From assembly GCF_000234665.1 (NCBI RefSeq), contig NC_018337.1, positions 1,496,556 through 1,560,555 of the forward strand: DNA of 64,000 bases, given 5' to 3'. The DNA is from Leishmania mexicana MHOM/GT/2001/U1103. Lineage: Eukaryota > Euglenozoa > Kinetoplastea > Trypanosomatida > Trypanosomatidae. Shown here in pieces: positions 19,971 through 30,129 of this stretch. The translations under genes were made by a program, and so were the position numbers. Positions within the stretch are counted from its first letter, which is position 1. Every line of letters starts with the position of its first letter. Below the pieces are notes generated by a model. That model was not told the DNA's origin. It saw nothing but the letters and a program-made list of their open reading frames with translations, and ran no database searches.

Positions 19971-21166
19971 CTGACCGGTGTTGTTGCTCTCTGGGCGACG
20001 AAACAAGCGCACATGCGTGTGCTCCATCGTGCGAGGGGTGGGGGAGGAGAGGGGAGGTCTGAAAAGGGAATATCCTCCATCCCCACAGTGCGCTCGCCGT
20101 TCTTTGTACAGGTGTGGCGCTCTCAGTGTGCTGTCTGCTTGCTTGTTTGCACAGTCTTTGGCTGCTGCCGGATGCGGTGATGGCGCTGCGAGACCGCTGG
20201 ATGAGGCCTTCCTTGTCGCACGGTGAATTTCGTTTACCTATCTCTCTATCTATACAGTTACCTCATGCTTTTTTTTGTTTGTGATGCAGCGACGGGCGTT
20301 TTCTCAGATGAGTTCAACAGGAGGATTCCCGGCGTTTGTTTTGTTGTTCTTCGGAGTTCGCCCGGTGGCCGGCAACACGATGGGTTGCTACGTGTGTTCG
20401 TGTTCTGTCAGCTTCCTGTGCGCTGAGCCATCTTTGCTCGTTGTGCGTCTATCGTACTTGTGTGCTTGTTTTCCATGTCCCCGAACACGTGAGCGGAGCG
20501 TGTCCTCCTTTTGGTTGGTCGACTTGTACCCGTCTGCCTTCTTGCAACGCCCTATTATGCTATTCGCCCCATGCGTCTGCCGGGGATGGGGTGGGGGCAA
20601 ACGGGAAGGCCTGCGCTTTCGACCCCCCTCTCCAGACGCCCAGTCGGCTCCTTTTGTACTGCCACCAAAGGTGTTGCGTGGAGTACCACAATACGAAACA
20701 AGTGGTGAGATAGGGTGCCGCCATGCCACCATCGGCATCACGTCGACAGTCGCTGTCGGTATCTGTCCCTGTCGTCTCTCCAGCTCCGCTTTCCGTACTC
20801 GCTCTCTCCCTCCTCCACTCTGTCTCTATTCCTCCGCACGCCCCGGCACTCGTGCACAGCGGCTTTCTTGTGCCCCTCCCCCTCCCTCTCCTTGCCTCGA
20901 CCGCTCACACGTGTGACAACGTTTCCATTGTGTAAGCTCGTGCCTTCTCTTCCCTCTAGCGGTCACGTAGACATCTTGACTTGTGCGTGCGGCTCGTGTG
21001 TCTCTGTCCGCCGCTGAGGCTCTTGCGCTGACGCACGGGGCCGACGTTGCTCCTTCTGCGCACCGCTCCTGCACGCTCTCAGACCGGGCCCTTCCACCTT
21101 TCTTTCGCTTCCGTTTCACAGCTGCCCCCTCCACACCTCATTCCATCCCCTTATCCCATTTTCGTC
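19971..21166. other. Intergenic spacer
   Basis: No gene was recognised. Pyrimidine-rich tracts are dense from 20790 to 20900 and again at 21089-21117, before NHP2. Confidence 0.5.
21089..21121 (+). promoter_or_regulatory. Polypyrimidine tract and AG acceptor for NHP2
   Basis: A near-continuous CT run ends in TTTCACAG with AG at 21120-21121. This leaves a 45-base 5' UTR before ATG 21167 with no intervening ATG. Confidence 0.5.
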
Positions 21167-21613
21167 ATGCCCCAGGACGAGCAAGCGACGGCGACGGAGG
21201 AGTACGACTACGATCGGGAGCTCTACCGCTGCCCCATCTCGTGGCCCATCACCTCCGACAAGCCCAAGATGACCAAGAAGGTGTACTCTCTCATCAAGAA
21301 GACAGTCACGGCGAACAAGAAGAGGGGCATTGTGAAGGGCATTAAGGATGTTACCAAGGCGATTCGCAAGGGCCAGAAGGGTATTCTCGTGCTCGGCGCC
21401 GATGCGTCTCCATACGACGTGGTGTCACACTTCCCTCTCATGGCGGAGGAGGCTAAGATTCCGTACGTGTGGGTGCCGTCGCGGCAGGACCTAGGCACTG
21501 CCACCCAGTGCAAGCGTGCAACCTCTGTCGTGCTGCTGAAGGTGAACGAGGAACTCAAGTCGAGCTATGACAAAATTGTCCTCGCCATCGAGGACCTGAA
21601 CTTGGAGGAGTAG
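21167..21613 (+). CDS. NHP2: NHP2, H/ACA ribonucleoprotein core protein (L7Ae family)
   Basis: The protein has 148 residues. After an acidic leader of about 25 residues it has an L7Ae/L30e-type RNA-binding fold: a basic first helix (KKTVTANKKRGIVKGIKDV), the strand-turn GILVLGADASP, and PYVWVPSRQDLG before the last strand. The PS[RK]xDLG segment and the overall layout match NHP2 rather than SNU13/15.5K or ribosomal L7a. NHP2 binds H/ACA guide RNAs with dyskerin, NOP10 and GAR1 in the nucleolus. It supports pseudouridylation of rRNA and, in kinetoplastids, of spliced-leader and other small RNAs. Length fits the family. Confidence 0.88.
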   Translation: MPQDEQATATEEYDYDRELYRCPISWPITSDKPKMTKKVYSLIKKTVTANKKRGIVKGIKDVTKAIRKGQKGILVLGADASPYDVVSHFPLMAEEAKIPYVWVPSRQDLGTATQCKRATSVVLLKVNEELKSSYDKIVLAIEDLNLEE

Positions 21614-22941
21614 GCGATGATGCTGCCGCAACGACGTCGAGCGTGCGAAGCAGTGTGAGAGTGCGTCGCGGGTAAAGGAAAGGTGGTTGATGTAGCAGGT
21701 GGCGTCTGTGGCACTCTCTTTCTCTGTTTTCTTTTTTTTTCGGTGACGAGAGACGTCACGGTGAAGGGAGACGGGCAGCGCCAAGTAACATCAACCAATC
21801 ATCCGTGTCTTCACATGTGGAGGAGACGAGATGCAAGTGTCGCATGAACTGTGTGTGCACACTCCTCCTCACGCTCATCATCTCCGCTTCCCTTTTTTCG
21901 TCTTGCCTCTTCACTTTTCTTGCCTTTTGCGAGCAAGAGTGGCGAGGGAGGTGGTGGAGGGGGTGCGAGGCAGGCGTTCTGCGGTGATGAGGGAATTGCC
22001 TCCCTCCTTTGCGATAATGCCGGTTGCGTCTTCTTTTTTTTTGTCGTGTGGTGCTGAAAAGGCGTGGTGCTGCATCCCTTGGGATGTCGTCTGTACATCT
22101 GTGCGCGGACGTGGCTGTGTGTAAGGGCGGCTGTTCAGTGTGGGCCGAGGTGGCCCAGCTCGCATGAACGCGTCTGTCTTTTGGTTTCGTGTTAACATCG
22201 ACGATTTAACTGGACAAGTCATCATCTTCCTCGTTTCGAATGCACTGAAATGGCGTGACTCCCGACCGATGCGCAAATTTACGTTGCCAGATATGGGGGC
22301 ACGTCGAAGAAGGGAAAGGGGGGGGGCGTCCACGACTCTCTCTTTCTCTCCTGTTTGCACCTTTGCGTGCAGCAGTCGATTCATCTCGCACGTGCTGCTG
22401 ACGTAACCCTTGCACGGACAGCGCCTTCTCGTTTCACATGTGTTGCGCAGAAGTGTGTAGCGTGCATAGGTCAGGCGCAGACTTAATTGCTTTATTTTCC
22501 TGGTCCTGTAGAGCCGTCGTGGCAGTTGTCGTGCCTTTGCTGTTAGGCAATGGCCCCACCACCACACGACGGCGTGGGCATGCTTGCACGGCAGCTGTGT
22601 AGGCGTGAGTGGTACCTTCGCTCCCGTGCCGTTCTTCGTGGCTGGGCGTGTCTTGCTCTCTCCAGGTGTTCCTCGTCCGCTCCCTCCTCCCCTTTTCTTG
22701 GCTTGCCGCGAACCTTTGTGCACAGCCGAACGGGCGCTCTCATACCCATTCACTCTTCTCCCGCGCGCACAAGCACATTTGAAACAGGCTGCGGCGCGCG
22801 TGCCCTTCAGTGGTGGCGAGAGTCCTGTGCACACAGAGCGGTCGGCCGCTGCATCACCGCAGCCACACTTGGCGATGGTGGCGGGGCGAAAGTAGCAGTA
22901 CAGTAAAGAAGAGAGGTGCCGATGTAGGCGTGCGCGCAGAT
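21614..22941. other. Intergenic spacer
   Basis: No gene was recognised. It contains T-rich and GT-rich stretches and a G homopolymer near 22317-22326. The longest minus-strand frame, 21911-22954, lacks coding composition and is taken as chance. Confidence 0.5.
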
Positions 22942-24378
22942 ATGGACTTTTCACTCACCATGAGCGCCGCGCCGCACCGGTTGTGGTACATCGACGGCGA
23001 TGTGGTAAAGGTACGGGTAAGTCTCACCTGTGTGCCCGAGGCGGCGCCGGACACACGAATGGAAATGGCACCGCTGCAACGGGTGCCGAGGCACAATTAC
23101 TTCTCCGTCGACCCCACCGAGGCGGAGTCGCACGAGACGGATGTGCGTGTGAGGCCACTCGAGGTAGAGCTCGTTGGGCTCGTCGAGCTCGACCCCAGTG
23201 TCATGAAACCCATCAACTGGCCGGCCGCGGTCTCTGAAAAAGAGATGGCGGTGAGCCCCCGTCCTGGCAGGAGCCGGTCCGCGGTGGTGTACATACTTTA
23301 CCGCACGGGTAAAAAAACACTGCAGGAGGACATGCACTTGAAACGGTACGAGTCCGCCGCTCTAGAGTTCGTCTTTCGCCTTCCTGAGGGGTGCCCGCCG
23401 ACACTCAAGGGCCGGGGCGCTGACTACCGACATGACATCACCATATACGCCACCTGGTACCCGGTGCGATCGAGCGCCTCGGCCAAGGTGACCAAACCGC
23501 ACCTTTGCAAGGTGAAGGTGCCACTGGTGGTCTTCAACAGCGTTGCCACAGTTGCCCAGCTGCCCCTTCTGTCGCTCTTCCCTCTCCCCCCTAATTCAGC
23601 GCTCGTGGCCGAGGACTTCCACTTCCAGGCGTCCCCACTCGCCGCAGTGCCCACGCCGTGGATGGCGGCGCCGCTGATAGACGTCATGCACCCGCAGCAG
23701 GCACAGCTGCGCACGTCTCTTACTGTGCGCCATGATGCGAAGGCGACAATGCAGAGCAGCCTGGCTGCCCAACGGCAGCCTCTGTCCCTCATGATGCCGT
23801 GTGAGGGCGTCAACGTGCTTGAAGTCCACCTGCACTCCTCTTGCGTTCCCCTCGGCGAATACCTACAGGGTTCCTTCACTGTGCTGCAGACGAGGCAACG
23901 GTCCTGCGACAGAACCGCCGACCCTGGCGCGCAGGGCAAGCGGGACATGGAAGCTCCGGTGCCAGTGTCTGTCACCGCCTCCCTGGAGCTGCTCGAGTGC
24001 GTTACGCCGGAGTGCGCCTTGCCGACAAGCGACGCCCGCGTGACGGACGCCAGAGAACACGGTATGGAGAACTTCGTCTGCACGCACAGACGCGTCATTG
24101 ATCACGCTGAGTTTTGCGTTCTCGACACCCCGTGCGTGCCCTTCGAGTTCTCCCTTCCAGTGGGACTGGTTCCCACCTCCACCATCACCGACATCACTAG
24201 CTTCCTGTGGCAGCTCCGCGTGGTAGTGATGGTCGTGCCGCGCAAGACACTCGCCCGAACTGCCGCGCCGGGCGTATACCAACTCGGTCCGCTCCTAGCG
24301 CCCGTCGCCGGTGTCTTCCCTCTACTCGTGATGCCGCCATCGGTACCGTTCAAGGTACGACAGGGTGCTGCGTGGTGA
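22942..24378 (+). CDS. RGP1: Rgp1-like arrestin-fold protein (Rab6/Ypt6 GEF partner candidate)
   Basis: The 478-residue protein has no transmembrane segment and a beta-strand-rich layout. Two blocks fit the Rgp1 family of arrestin-like proteins. Residues about 55-200 hold a stretch ending in the pattern LEFVFRLPEGCPPTLKGRG, as in Rgp1 where a lipid-free 'PPSFRG' loop precedes a YxxT strand. The C-terminal block (about 375-460) has CVPFEFSLPVGL then TDITSFLWQLRVV, parallel to the Rgp1 pattern 'FP(V)PLxxTPxFxTxxVSLxWxLxFEF'. With Ric1, Rgp1 activates Rab6/Ypt6 at the Golgi. The assignment rests on pattern similarity and could be another arrestin-domain trafficking protein such as a VPS26-like one. 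ATG 22942 is the first ATG in this frame since 22810; another at 22960 is possible. Confidence 0.6.
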   Translation: MDFSLTMSAAPHRLWYIDGDVVKVRVSLTCVPEAAPDTRMEMAPLQRVPRHNYFSVDPTEAESHETDVRVRPLEVELVGLVELDPSVMKPINWPAAVSEKEMAVSPRPGRSRSAVVYILYRTGKKTLQEDMHLKRYESAALEFVFRLPEGCPPTLKGRGADYRHDITIYATWYPVRSSASAKVTKPHLCKVKVPLVVFNSVATVAQLPLLSLFPLPPNSALVAEDFHFQASPLAAVPTPWMAAPLIDVMHPQQAQLRTSLTVRHDAKATMQSSLAAQRQPLSLMMPCEGVNVLEVHLHSSCVPLGEYLQGSFTVLQTRQRSCDRTADPGAQGKRDMEAPVPVSVTASLELLECVTPECALPTSDARVTDAREHGMENFVCTHRRVIDHAEFCVLDTPCVPFEFSLPVGLVPTSTITDITSFLWQLRVVVMVVPRKTLARTAAPGVYQLGPLLAPVAGVFPLLVMPPSVPFKVRQGAAW

Positions 24379-24803
24379 GACGACTGAGAGGCGGCAGCGT
24401 CCGCAGGAATTTTCCTCCTGTGCTCTCCGCCTTTTGCGAGTGCATATGTGTGTGTGTGTGTGCGTGCTTTGACGGCCCCAGTGGAGCGCTCACACCCTTC
24501 CCCATGTCGGCCTGTCTGGCTCTGTAGGGGCTTCTGTGCGGCCCTGGTTCCCTGACCGCTCCCCGTGGCACTGCGTGTGACGGCTGGTATCTCTGTGGGT
24601 GATGTGCCTACGCTGTACTGCGTCTCACCTTTGGTGTCATGCCATCGCCTCAGCAATGCGTCGCTTTTTCTCTCTCGCCAGTATGGCCCCCCCCTCCCAC
24701 ACCCTCCCTCTGTCCGGCTCAGTTTTCCTACGTCAACCTTATCACCGAAAAACACAGGCACATACACACACCACGGCGGATTTCGGACACCGGCAGCGCC
24801 TCC
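24379..24803. other. Intergenic spacer
   Basis: Short spacer with a GT microsatellite near 24447-24462 and a CT/C-rich tract at about 24669-24728 that probably directs splicing of the UfSP gene. No gene was seen. Confidence 0.5.
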
Positions 24804-26324
24804 ATGGAGGATGTCATGGCCCGCATCGCCGACACGGCCTCCTATCCGCTGCATGTCTTTCAACGTAACAAGAAGACCGTCGGCATTGTCGGCGCTGATG
24901 CGCTGGCTGCATTGCCCATGGCAGGTGGCAGCTGCACACATTGTCTAGTCACCTCAGCTACCGAGTTGCAGCCGTTCCTTGTAGATTCGCCGGCAGCGGA
25001 GGTGCTTTTCAAGTGGTGCGCGCGCGTCAGCTGCTCTCTCTCCCGAACGCTGACGCGTCACTGTCTTGTCGTGAAGAATGTGTCTCGCGGCATCGCCGTC
25101 TCTGCACTTCTGGAGAGGGACCGCGGCGACGTTAGCGCCGTAGAGACGGTGTGGGCAGATGTTGAGCGCAACGCGGAGCTGTGGAAGACTCCGTCCAGAG
25201 GCGGCAACACCGACGCCCTGCACGTGTACATGATGAGCGTGCCGGAGGTGCCAGACACCATCTCCAACACGCTACATGATATCCCCAACGCCTCTGCCGC
25301 GGCGCCGCTGGGCAGTCTCGTCACCACTCGCGTTCTTCTCGGCGACTCCGCGAGCGAAATAGTGGCGGCGATTCGGCAGCTTTTCAACCACTTTCTCGGT
25401 AGTGAGGCGGAGCACCTCACTGGCACGGAGGTGTGCTGGCCTGCTTCCCTGCTCTTCCCTGTGAATGTCCACACCCGCGATGATGCGAGGCGGCGGGCAG
25501 AGCACGCGGCCCTGCTGCTGCCGCACCAGGGCCTTCTGCACCATGAGGACGCCATTCAAGCGTGGTCCACGTGGGACGACCTGCGCAGTCAGCACGAGGC
25601 AAAGGTCGCTTCCGTCTTTCGTACTGGCGCGGCCTGGGAGCGGCATCTCGCCACGAGCCCGCACCGGGACCTCGCGCCTGCATCCGCACCGTCCCTTCCA
25701 GGGGCTGAGACGCTTGTGGTAAGCGGCGCCTATGATTACTACCACTACCGCGTCGACGGCTTCCGCGACGACGGCTGGGGCTGTGCCTACCGTAGCCTGC
25801 AAACGGTCCTTTCGTGGTTTCAGCACGCCAGTCTCCTACGTGCCGCTATCCCGTCGATCCGGCGCATTCAGGAGATTCTCTACGAGGTGGACCCGGACAA
25901 GGCGAGCAAGGGAGCCTTCGTGGGATCGCGTGACTGGATCGGCAGCTTCGAGATTATGCTGGTGCTGCAGAAGTATTTGCCCGGTCTGGAGTGCACCATC
26001 AAGCGTCTGGAGAGAGGACAAGACCTAGTCACGGACTCCTCGGTGCAGTTGCTGCTGATCGAGCACTTCCGCAGCCCACGAGCCGCACCAGTGATGATAG
26101 GGGGCAGCAGCTACGCGCACACGATCCTCGGCGTCCACGCGAACATCCACACAATGGAGGCGCAGTACCTGATCCTAGACCCGCACTACTCCGCCTACCC
26201 GACACAGATCAAGACGGCGATCAAGAAGGGCTACGTGGGATGGAAAGAGGCCTCAAAGTTTTTTGAGGCGGGTAGCTGGTACAACTTGTGCATCCCACGT
26301 GTTGACCTGTTCGATCCTCGATGA
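24804..26324 (+). CDS. UFSP: Ufm1-specific cysteine protease (UfSP2-type)
   Basis: The 506-residue protein carries a C-terminal peptidase C78 domain from about residue 300. The nucleophile lies in DDGWGCAYRSLQT at Cys327, the Asp-His pair in LDPHYSA at Asp459 and His461, and an upstream YDYYHYRVDG supplies the oxyanion Tyr region. These are the defining features of UfSP proteases, which process the Ufm1 precursor and remove Ufm1 from proteins. The 300-residue N-terminal extension makes it UfSP2-like rather than the short UfSP1 type. In metazoans that extension helps target the enzyme to the ER; here its function is unknown. The Ufm1 system is known to exist in Leishmania. ATG 24804 is chosen because upstream sequence in frame is pyrimidine-rich leader, although an ATG at 24639 exists. 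Confidence 0.9.
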   Translation: MEDVMARIADTASYPLHVFQRNKKTVGIVGADALAALPMAGGSCTHCLVTSATELQPFLVDSPAAEVLFKWCARVSCSLSRTLTRHCLVVKNVSRGIAVSALLERDRGDVSAVETVWADVERNAELWKTPSRGGNTDALHVYMMSVPEVPDTISNTLHDIPNASAAAPLGSLVTTRVLLGDSASEIVAAIRQLFNHFLGSEAEHLTGTEVCWPASLLFPVNVHTRDDARRRAEHAALLLPHQGLLHHEDAIQAWSTWDDLRSQHEAKVASVFRTGAAWERHLATSPHRDLAPASAPSLPGAETLVVSGAYDYYHYRVDGFRDDGWGCAYRSLQTVLSWFQHASLLRAAIPSIRRIQEILYEVDPDKASKGAFVGSRDWIGSFEIMLVLQKYLPGLECTIKRLERGQDLVTDSSVQLLLIEHFRSPRAAPVMIGGSSYAHTILGVHANIHTMEAQYLILDPHYSAYPTQIKTAIKKGYVGWKEASKFFEAGSWYNLCIPRVDLFDPR

Positions 26325-26945
26325 CACAGCACAACATTGTTTGTCTTCCGATCGTGACGAGAGCTGCGTGTGCGTGTGCGCAATCGTGAGCGCGACTTTC
26401 GCTTTCTCTCCCGCGCCCCTCAAACGTGCCACCGCAGTACGATTGCTGGGGGAAAAGCCGAGCCCCCAGCCGAATCACAGAGCAACGACGCAAAAGACGA
26501 CTTGGAAAGGCCTACCTATGCATGTGTCGCACGAAGGAAGGCGGTTCTTTGCGTATCTGTCTCGTGCGCGAGTGCAAGACGGAGGGCCTTCACTTTCCCG
26601 CGACACGGTTGACGCGAGCACCGTGTAGTGCGCACTCTCTTCGTTTTTTTTTGGTTGCTCGACGGGTCGACCGCCCTTCGTACGACACGTTCTCTCCTCT
26701 AATGTGTTCTCTGTTTGCCCGCCCTTCTCCGTCTCCCGCCCACATCCATATGCTGACGTGCGCATGCACATGTGCTCCTCAACGGCCGTACGCACGCCTG
26801 CCCCGGACGTCTGTCCTCGCCTTCCACGCGGCATTGCGCATCTCTTCCTTTTATGTATCATTCTTCATATTTTGTCCTCTCAACCGCCAGCGATCGCCTC
26901 GCTAGTCGTCTGCTCTTCAGCGTGTCTGCGATTCTACCGTTCTTC
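26325..26945. other. Intergenic spacer
   Basis: No gene was seen. CT-rich tracts at about 26690-26745 and 26838-26885 lie before the next gene. Confidence 0.5.
26838..26890 (+). promoter_or_regulatory. Polypyrimidine tract and AG acceptor
   Basis: A pyrimidine-rich run ends in ACCGCCAG with AG at 26889-26890, 56 bases before ATG 26946 and with no ATG between. Confidence 0.45.
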
Positions 26946-27260
26946 ATGATGCTCCGCCGTGTTGCCGCGAAGACGACGATGGCGGCTGCTGCGCCTCTGC
27001 TCTCCAGCACTCGCGCCTACAACATGTTCGTCTTCAAGGACCCCGTTCGTCGCCCACAGCTGTCGCCGGAGGAGCGCGCCAAGGTAAAGATCAACTACGC
27101 CGAGTGGCCCGAGGAGTTCCGTGACTACGACCCGGAAGATCCGTACAAAAACGCGCCCGAGATCATTGAGGGGCTCAGTAGCTGGAACCTCTTCCTGTGG
27201 GGTGTCGAGTGTGCCTTCATCTACCAGTTCTACGAGGTGGTCTTCCCCAAAAGCATCTAA
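26946..27260 (+). CDS. Small mitochondrial-type membrane protein
   Basis: The protein has 104 residues. The N-terminus (MMLRRVAAKTTMAAA) has Arg, Lys, Ala and Ser without acids for about 20 residues, as in a mitochondrial targeting presequence. A central acidic-aromatic segment (WPEEFRDYDPEDPY) is followed by one hydrophobic helix at about residues 79-98 and a short PKSI tail. Single-helix proteins of this size are common as accessory subunits of respiratory complexes and ATP synthase. The order 'SPEER ... Y ... DYxP' then helix loosely resembles complex I subunit NDUFB8, but this is not a firm match. The start is the first of two adjacent ATGs after the predicted acceptor. Confidence 0.75.
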   Translation: MMLRRVAAKTTMAAAAPLLSSTRAYNMFVFKDPVRRPQLSPEERAKVKINYAEWPEEFRDYDPEDPYKNAPEIIEGLSSWNLFLWGVECAFIYQFYEVVFPKSI

Positions 27261-28542
27261 GCGGCGAGCTGCAGCCAGCAGCAAAGGGAAGGAAGAGAGA
27301 GGACGGTGGATAGCCCGCGGGTGCAGAGTGCGGAAGATGAGGTCGAACGCTTTGCCTCTTACGACCAGTGCCGGTGTGAGGCTTGCGTCTCTATGTGCAC
27401 CCGCGGTGCCGTCGCGCGAAGCCCTGCCCGCTCCGCCTTCTCCCTGTGCGCCCTTTTTTTTCTGTGTCGTCACCCTCTCCTCCCCAAAGTGTGTTAGGAT
27501 AGCAACTCCGTGGTCGACGCAGCAACGCCGCAGCTGAAGCATGCCGGGGAGCGGTAACACATGTGGTGTGGCTTCACTGAGCGCGCCTTCTTGCGTGGGG
27601 TGCTCTACCCACGCTTGAGCACGTCGGTGTCTCACGTAAGCCACGCAGTCTACTCACCATAGACGTCGATAGAGAAAGAGAGAGGCACGGGAACGTGAGC
27701 ATCGCTGACAGGCAGCGCTCGACGCGTCCCTTCGCCCAGCAACGCTCAAAACCGCGCGCCCTCTCCCTCTGTCTGTCTGTCTCTCTGCATGTGTGTGCGC
27801 GTGCGTGTGCGTGGGGGTTATGTAGTAGCAACTGATATGATTAAGGCGAAAGTACCGATAAAACGATAGATGTCCGCAGGGGAAAGGGCGGATGGTGGTG
27901 GTGGTTGTGGGAGGACTTGTGACGAGGCGTCGTCCCCCCTCCCGCAATCACCGAGTGCCGGTTCTCGTGCGCATGCAGTGCCAAACAGGCGTCTGCGCGT
28001 GTGTCTCTCGGTGATCCATGAAGAGTGACCGCGACACGCCATGTGTACGATGGCATTCAAAGTGGTCCCTCACGCCTCCCGGCTTTTTTCACACACGGCA
28101 GCACCTGCTTGGACCGCGTCTCCGTGCACGAGTGTGATGAACTCCGTGCTGGTCGGCAACCGGCGTGCTTGAACCTTGTTGCGTACCTCGCCTCGACGGG
28201 TGCTAAAGCCCTCTTCACACCTCTACGTCTCTGCCTCTCATGGCGCTCCTTTCTCCCCCTCTCTGCATGCCCTCCGTCTCTCGAGGAATACGTTGCACGT
28301 GTTGCGCCGGTGTGCACCTCCCTACCTGCTCAGTCGCGTCGCATACGCCTGCCTTGCCGTTCTCGGAGCAGGGCAGTAAATCACGCGAGAGGACGCGGTG
28401 GATCGCGTCGCTGGCCTACCACTGCGCGACGCACAAACAGTCGCTGTCGTGAGCGGACAAGCCCTGTGCGCTCTGCGCCGACTTGCAAGCATCCTTGTTT
28501 CGAAAGCACACATAGATCCTCTCCGCACCTAGCGACAACGGG
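27261..28542. other. Intergenic spacer
   Basis: No gene was recognised. CT-rich tracts at about 28228-28275 could direct splicing of the next gene. Confidence 0.5.
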
Positions 28543-29478
28543 ATGCGTCGAGCAGGACACCTGTCGTCGCTTCGACTCGTGCGATGTACCGCGGTGCTGT
28601 TTAGCAACGGGTCTCGGCCTCCTGCCCCTCCACTCTCCGCACTAATCACTGGCAGTAGGCACTTCTGCATTGGCGCTACTCGCAGGTTTTACGCACCGCC
28701 ACGCCGTCTTCAGGCCGCGTCGCCGTCGTCCGCCTCCCATCCTACCGTCAAGACAGGCGGAGCAGCGTGGTCTGAGGAGGGCGCACTCGAATCACCGCCT
28801 CCGTCCGCTGAAGCTCGGGCCGCATCTGCCGCGGTGGCGGTGATAGCGTCAGCATCGGCGGCGGACGCCTCCGCCCAGCCTCGGCTGCCACCGCTCCAGG
28901 ACAGTCTCACTCGGCGCCTCTTCGCGTCGTGGCAGCAAGGTGTGGTGGCCAGTATTGGCGCCGTAATGGGTATCGGATTCCTTTTATTCTTTCTATACAC
29001 CCCGGTGAAGGAAGACACGGTGCACCACACCGCCGTGGTCGCGTCCGAGGCGCTGGCTGACGCGCGGCTGAAAGGACAGGCGGTGCAGCTCTCCAAGGAT
29101 GTCGTGCTGGAGGTGCTGCGCAATCCCAAGTCTCTCGAGGCGACGGTGGACGTCGTTGTCGAGCTGCTGGCGCGTGAAGAGACGAAGATTGCCGTCTCCT
29201 CGCTCCTGCAGTCCTTGTTCGAGGACCACTACACGCAAGAGGTGACGAAGAAGTTCGTGTTGCGGGTGGTGCAAGACCCTTGGATTCAGGATCAGCTGCA
29301 GATGATTACGGAAGAACAGGTGCGCAAACTTCTCAACAACGCCGCTATCAAGACTGAGCTGTCCAAGTTTCTACTCAAGGCGGCAGTGGACTCGCTCGAG
29401 AAGCCGCAGCTGCACTACGAGGTGGCGAAAGCGATGCGCCACTCTGTCGCGTCGCTCGTGAACTTCTGGTGGACTTGA
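28543..29478 (+). CDS. Mitochondrial-type protein with one transmembrane helix, unknown function
   Basis: This 311-residue protein starts with an Arg/Ser/Ala-rich segment lacking acidic residues for about 75 residues, which suggests a mitochondrial import signal. A low-complexity Ala/Ser/Pro stretch follows. A single hydrophobic helix lies at about residues 130-150 (VVASIGAVMGIGFLLFFLY), and the last 160 residues are a soluble, all-helical domain with repeated 'VLRNPKSLEATVDVVVELL'-like segments. The layout fits an inner-membrane protein with a helical domain in the intermembrane space or matrix. No named family was recognised. Codon use is normal for the window. It is probably specific to kinetoplastids. 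Confidence 0.8.
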   Translation: MRRAGHLSSLRLVRCTAVLFSNGSRPPAPPLSALITGSRHFCIGATRRFYAPPRRLQAASPSSASHPTVKTGGAAWSEEGALESPPPSAEARAASAAVAVIASASAADASAQPRLPPLQDSLTRRLFASWQQGVVASIGAVMGIGFLLFFLYTPVKEDTVHHTAVVASEALADARLKGQAVQLSKDVVLEVLRNPKSLEATVDVVVELLAREETKIAVSSLLQSLFEDHYTQEVTKKFVLRVVQDPWIQDQLQMITEEQVRKLLNNAAIKTELSKFLLKAAVDSLEKPQLHYEVAKAMRHSVASLVNFWWT

Positions 29479-29600
29479 GGGATCGGCGCTGAGTATTTTG
29501 GATCTCTGGCGGACGGTTGATTTTCCGTGACCGTGCTGTGCTGAGGCTCGCTCGATCCCGGAGCTGGCTACTCTGCTGAGACAGAGTGATACGCGGGGCC

Positions 29601-29704
29601 ATTTCGCTCTCGTCCCTCTCTCTCCGCATTGCCCTCGGCAGGTTGTGCGCTCCGCCGCGGGCTTCTCGTGGCCTTGCGTTTTTCTCTCTCCCCGTATCTC
29701 TTAG
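29601..29704 (+). promoter_or_regulatory. Two polypyrimidine-AG signals upstream of a 57-codon frame
   Basis: CT runs at 29601-29636 and 29680-29702 each precede an AG, at 29640-29641 and 29703-29704. They could serve a transcript starting before the small frame at 29956 or be alternative acceptors of the RabGGTase gene. Confidence 0.4.
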
Positions 29705-29955
29705 ACGGCTTCAGCGGATTTGCTTCCAGGCCGCCCTTTGTCGACTTCATGGAAGCCGCCGCAGCAGCAGGTATCACGCGCACCCCTCCTCCCCTGCTGC
29801 CCCTATCGGACGCCTGAAGAGAAAGCTGCGGTCGATTTTCTTCAGCGCCGCTACACCGGGTGAATTCTCTCGAGCCCTCGCCGGTACCTACGCGCAGCCC
29901 TGCGCGACGTCCATGGCTGCCTGAACGATCGCGGTCGCTCACCGCTGCGCTGCGC

Positions 29956-30129
29956 ATGATCATCTCCTTTTACCGAGGCACTGCTCTACTACCGCTTAGC
30001 GTTGCTGGCATCAGTGCCACCCTGCTCTCGTTGCTGCACACGCGTACTGGGCAGGTCTGCACGTTCCTAGGCCTCAATGCTTTCCTCGCCCTGTCCTCCC
30101 ACCTCTTCTTTGCTGCCCCCTCCTCCTAG
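29956..30129 (+). CDS. Possible 57-residue two-helix microprotein
   Basis: ATG 29956 opens a frame of 57 codons with two hydrophobic segments and about 70 percent of codons ending in G or C. Two splice signals lie upstream. Against it, the C-terminal third overlaps the polypyrimidine tract of the next gene, and its TAG stop is the AG acceptor, so the second hydrophobic segment could simply be translated CT-rich sequence. A larger frame from 29860 contains it but has no better start. No homologue was recognised. It may be a real small membrane protein or a chance frame. Confidence 0.3.
   Translation: MIISFYRGTALLPLSVAGISATLLSLLHTRTGQVCTFLGLNAFLALSSHLFFAAPSS
30081..30129 (+). promoter_or_regulatory. 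Polypyrimidine tract and AG acceptor for RabGGTase beta
   Basis: A 47-base pyrimidine-rich run ends in TCCTAG with AG at 30128-30129, about 217 bases before ATG 30346. It is the strongest splice signal in this spacer. Confidence 0.5.

Noticed and set aside
21911..22954. 347-codon minus-strand frame
   Set aside because: Overlaps the start of the Rgp1-like gene, has no domain and lacks coding composition; long antisense frames are common opposite GC3-rich sequence.
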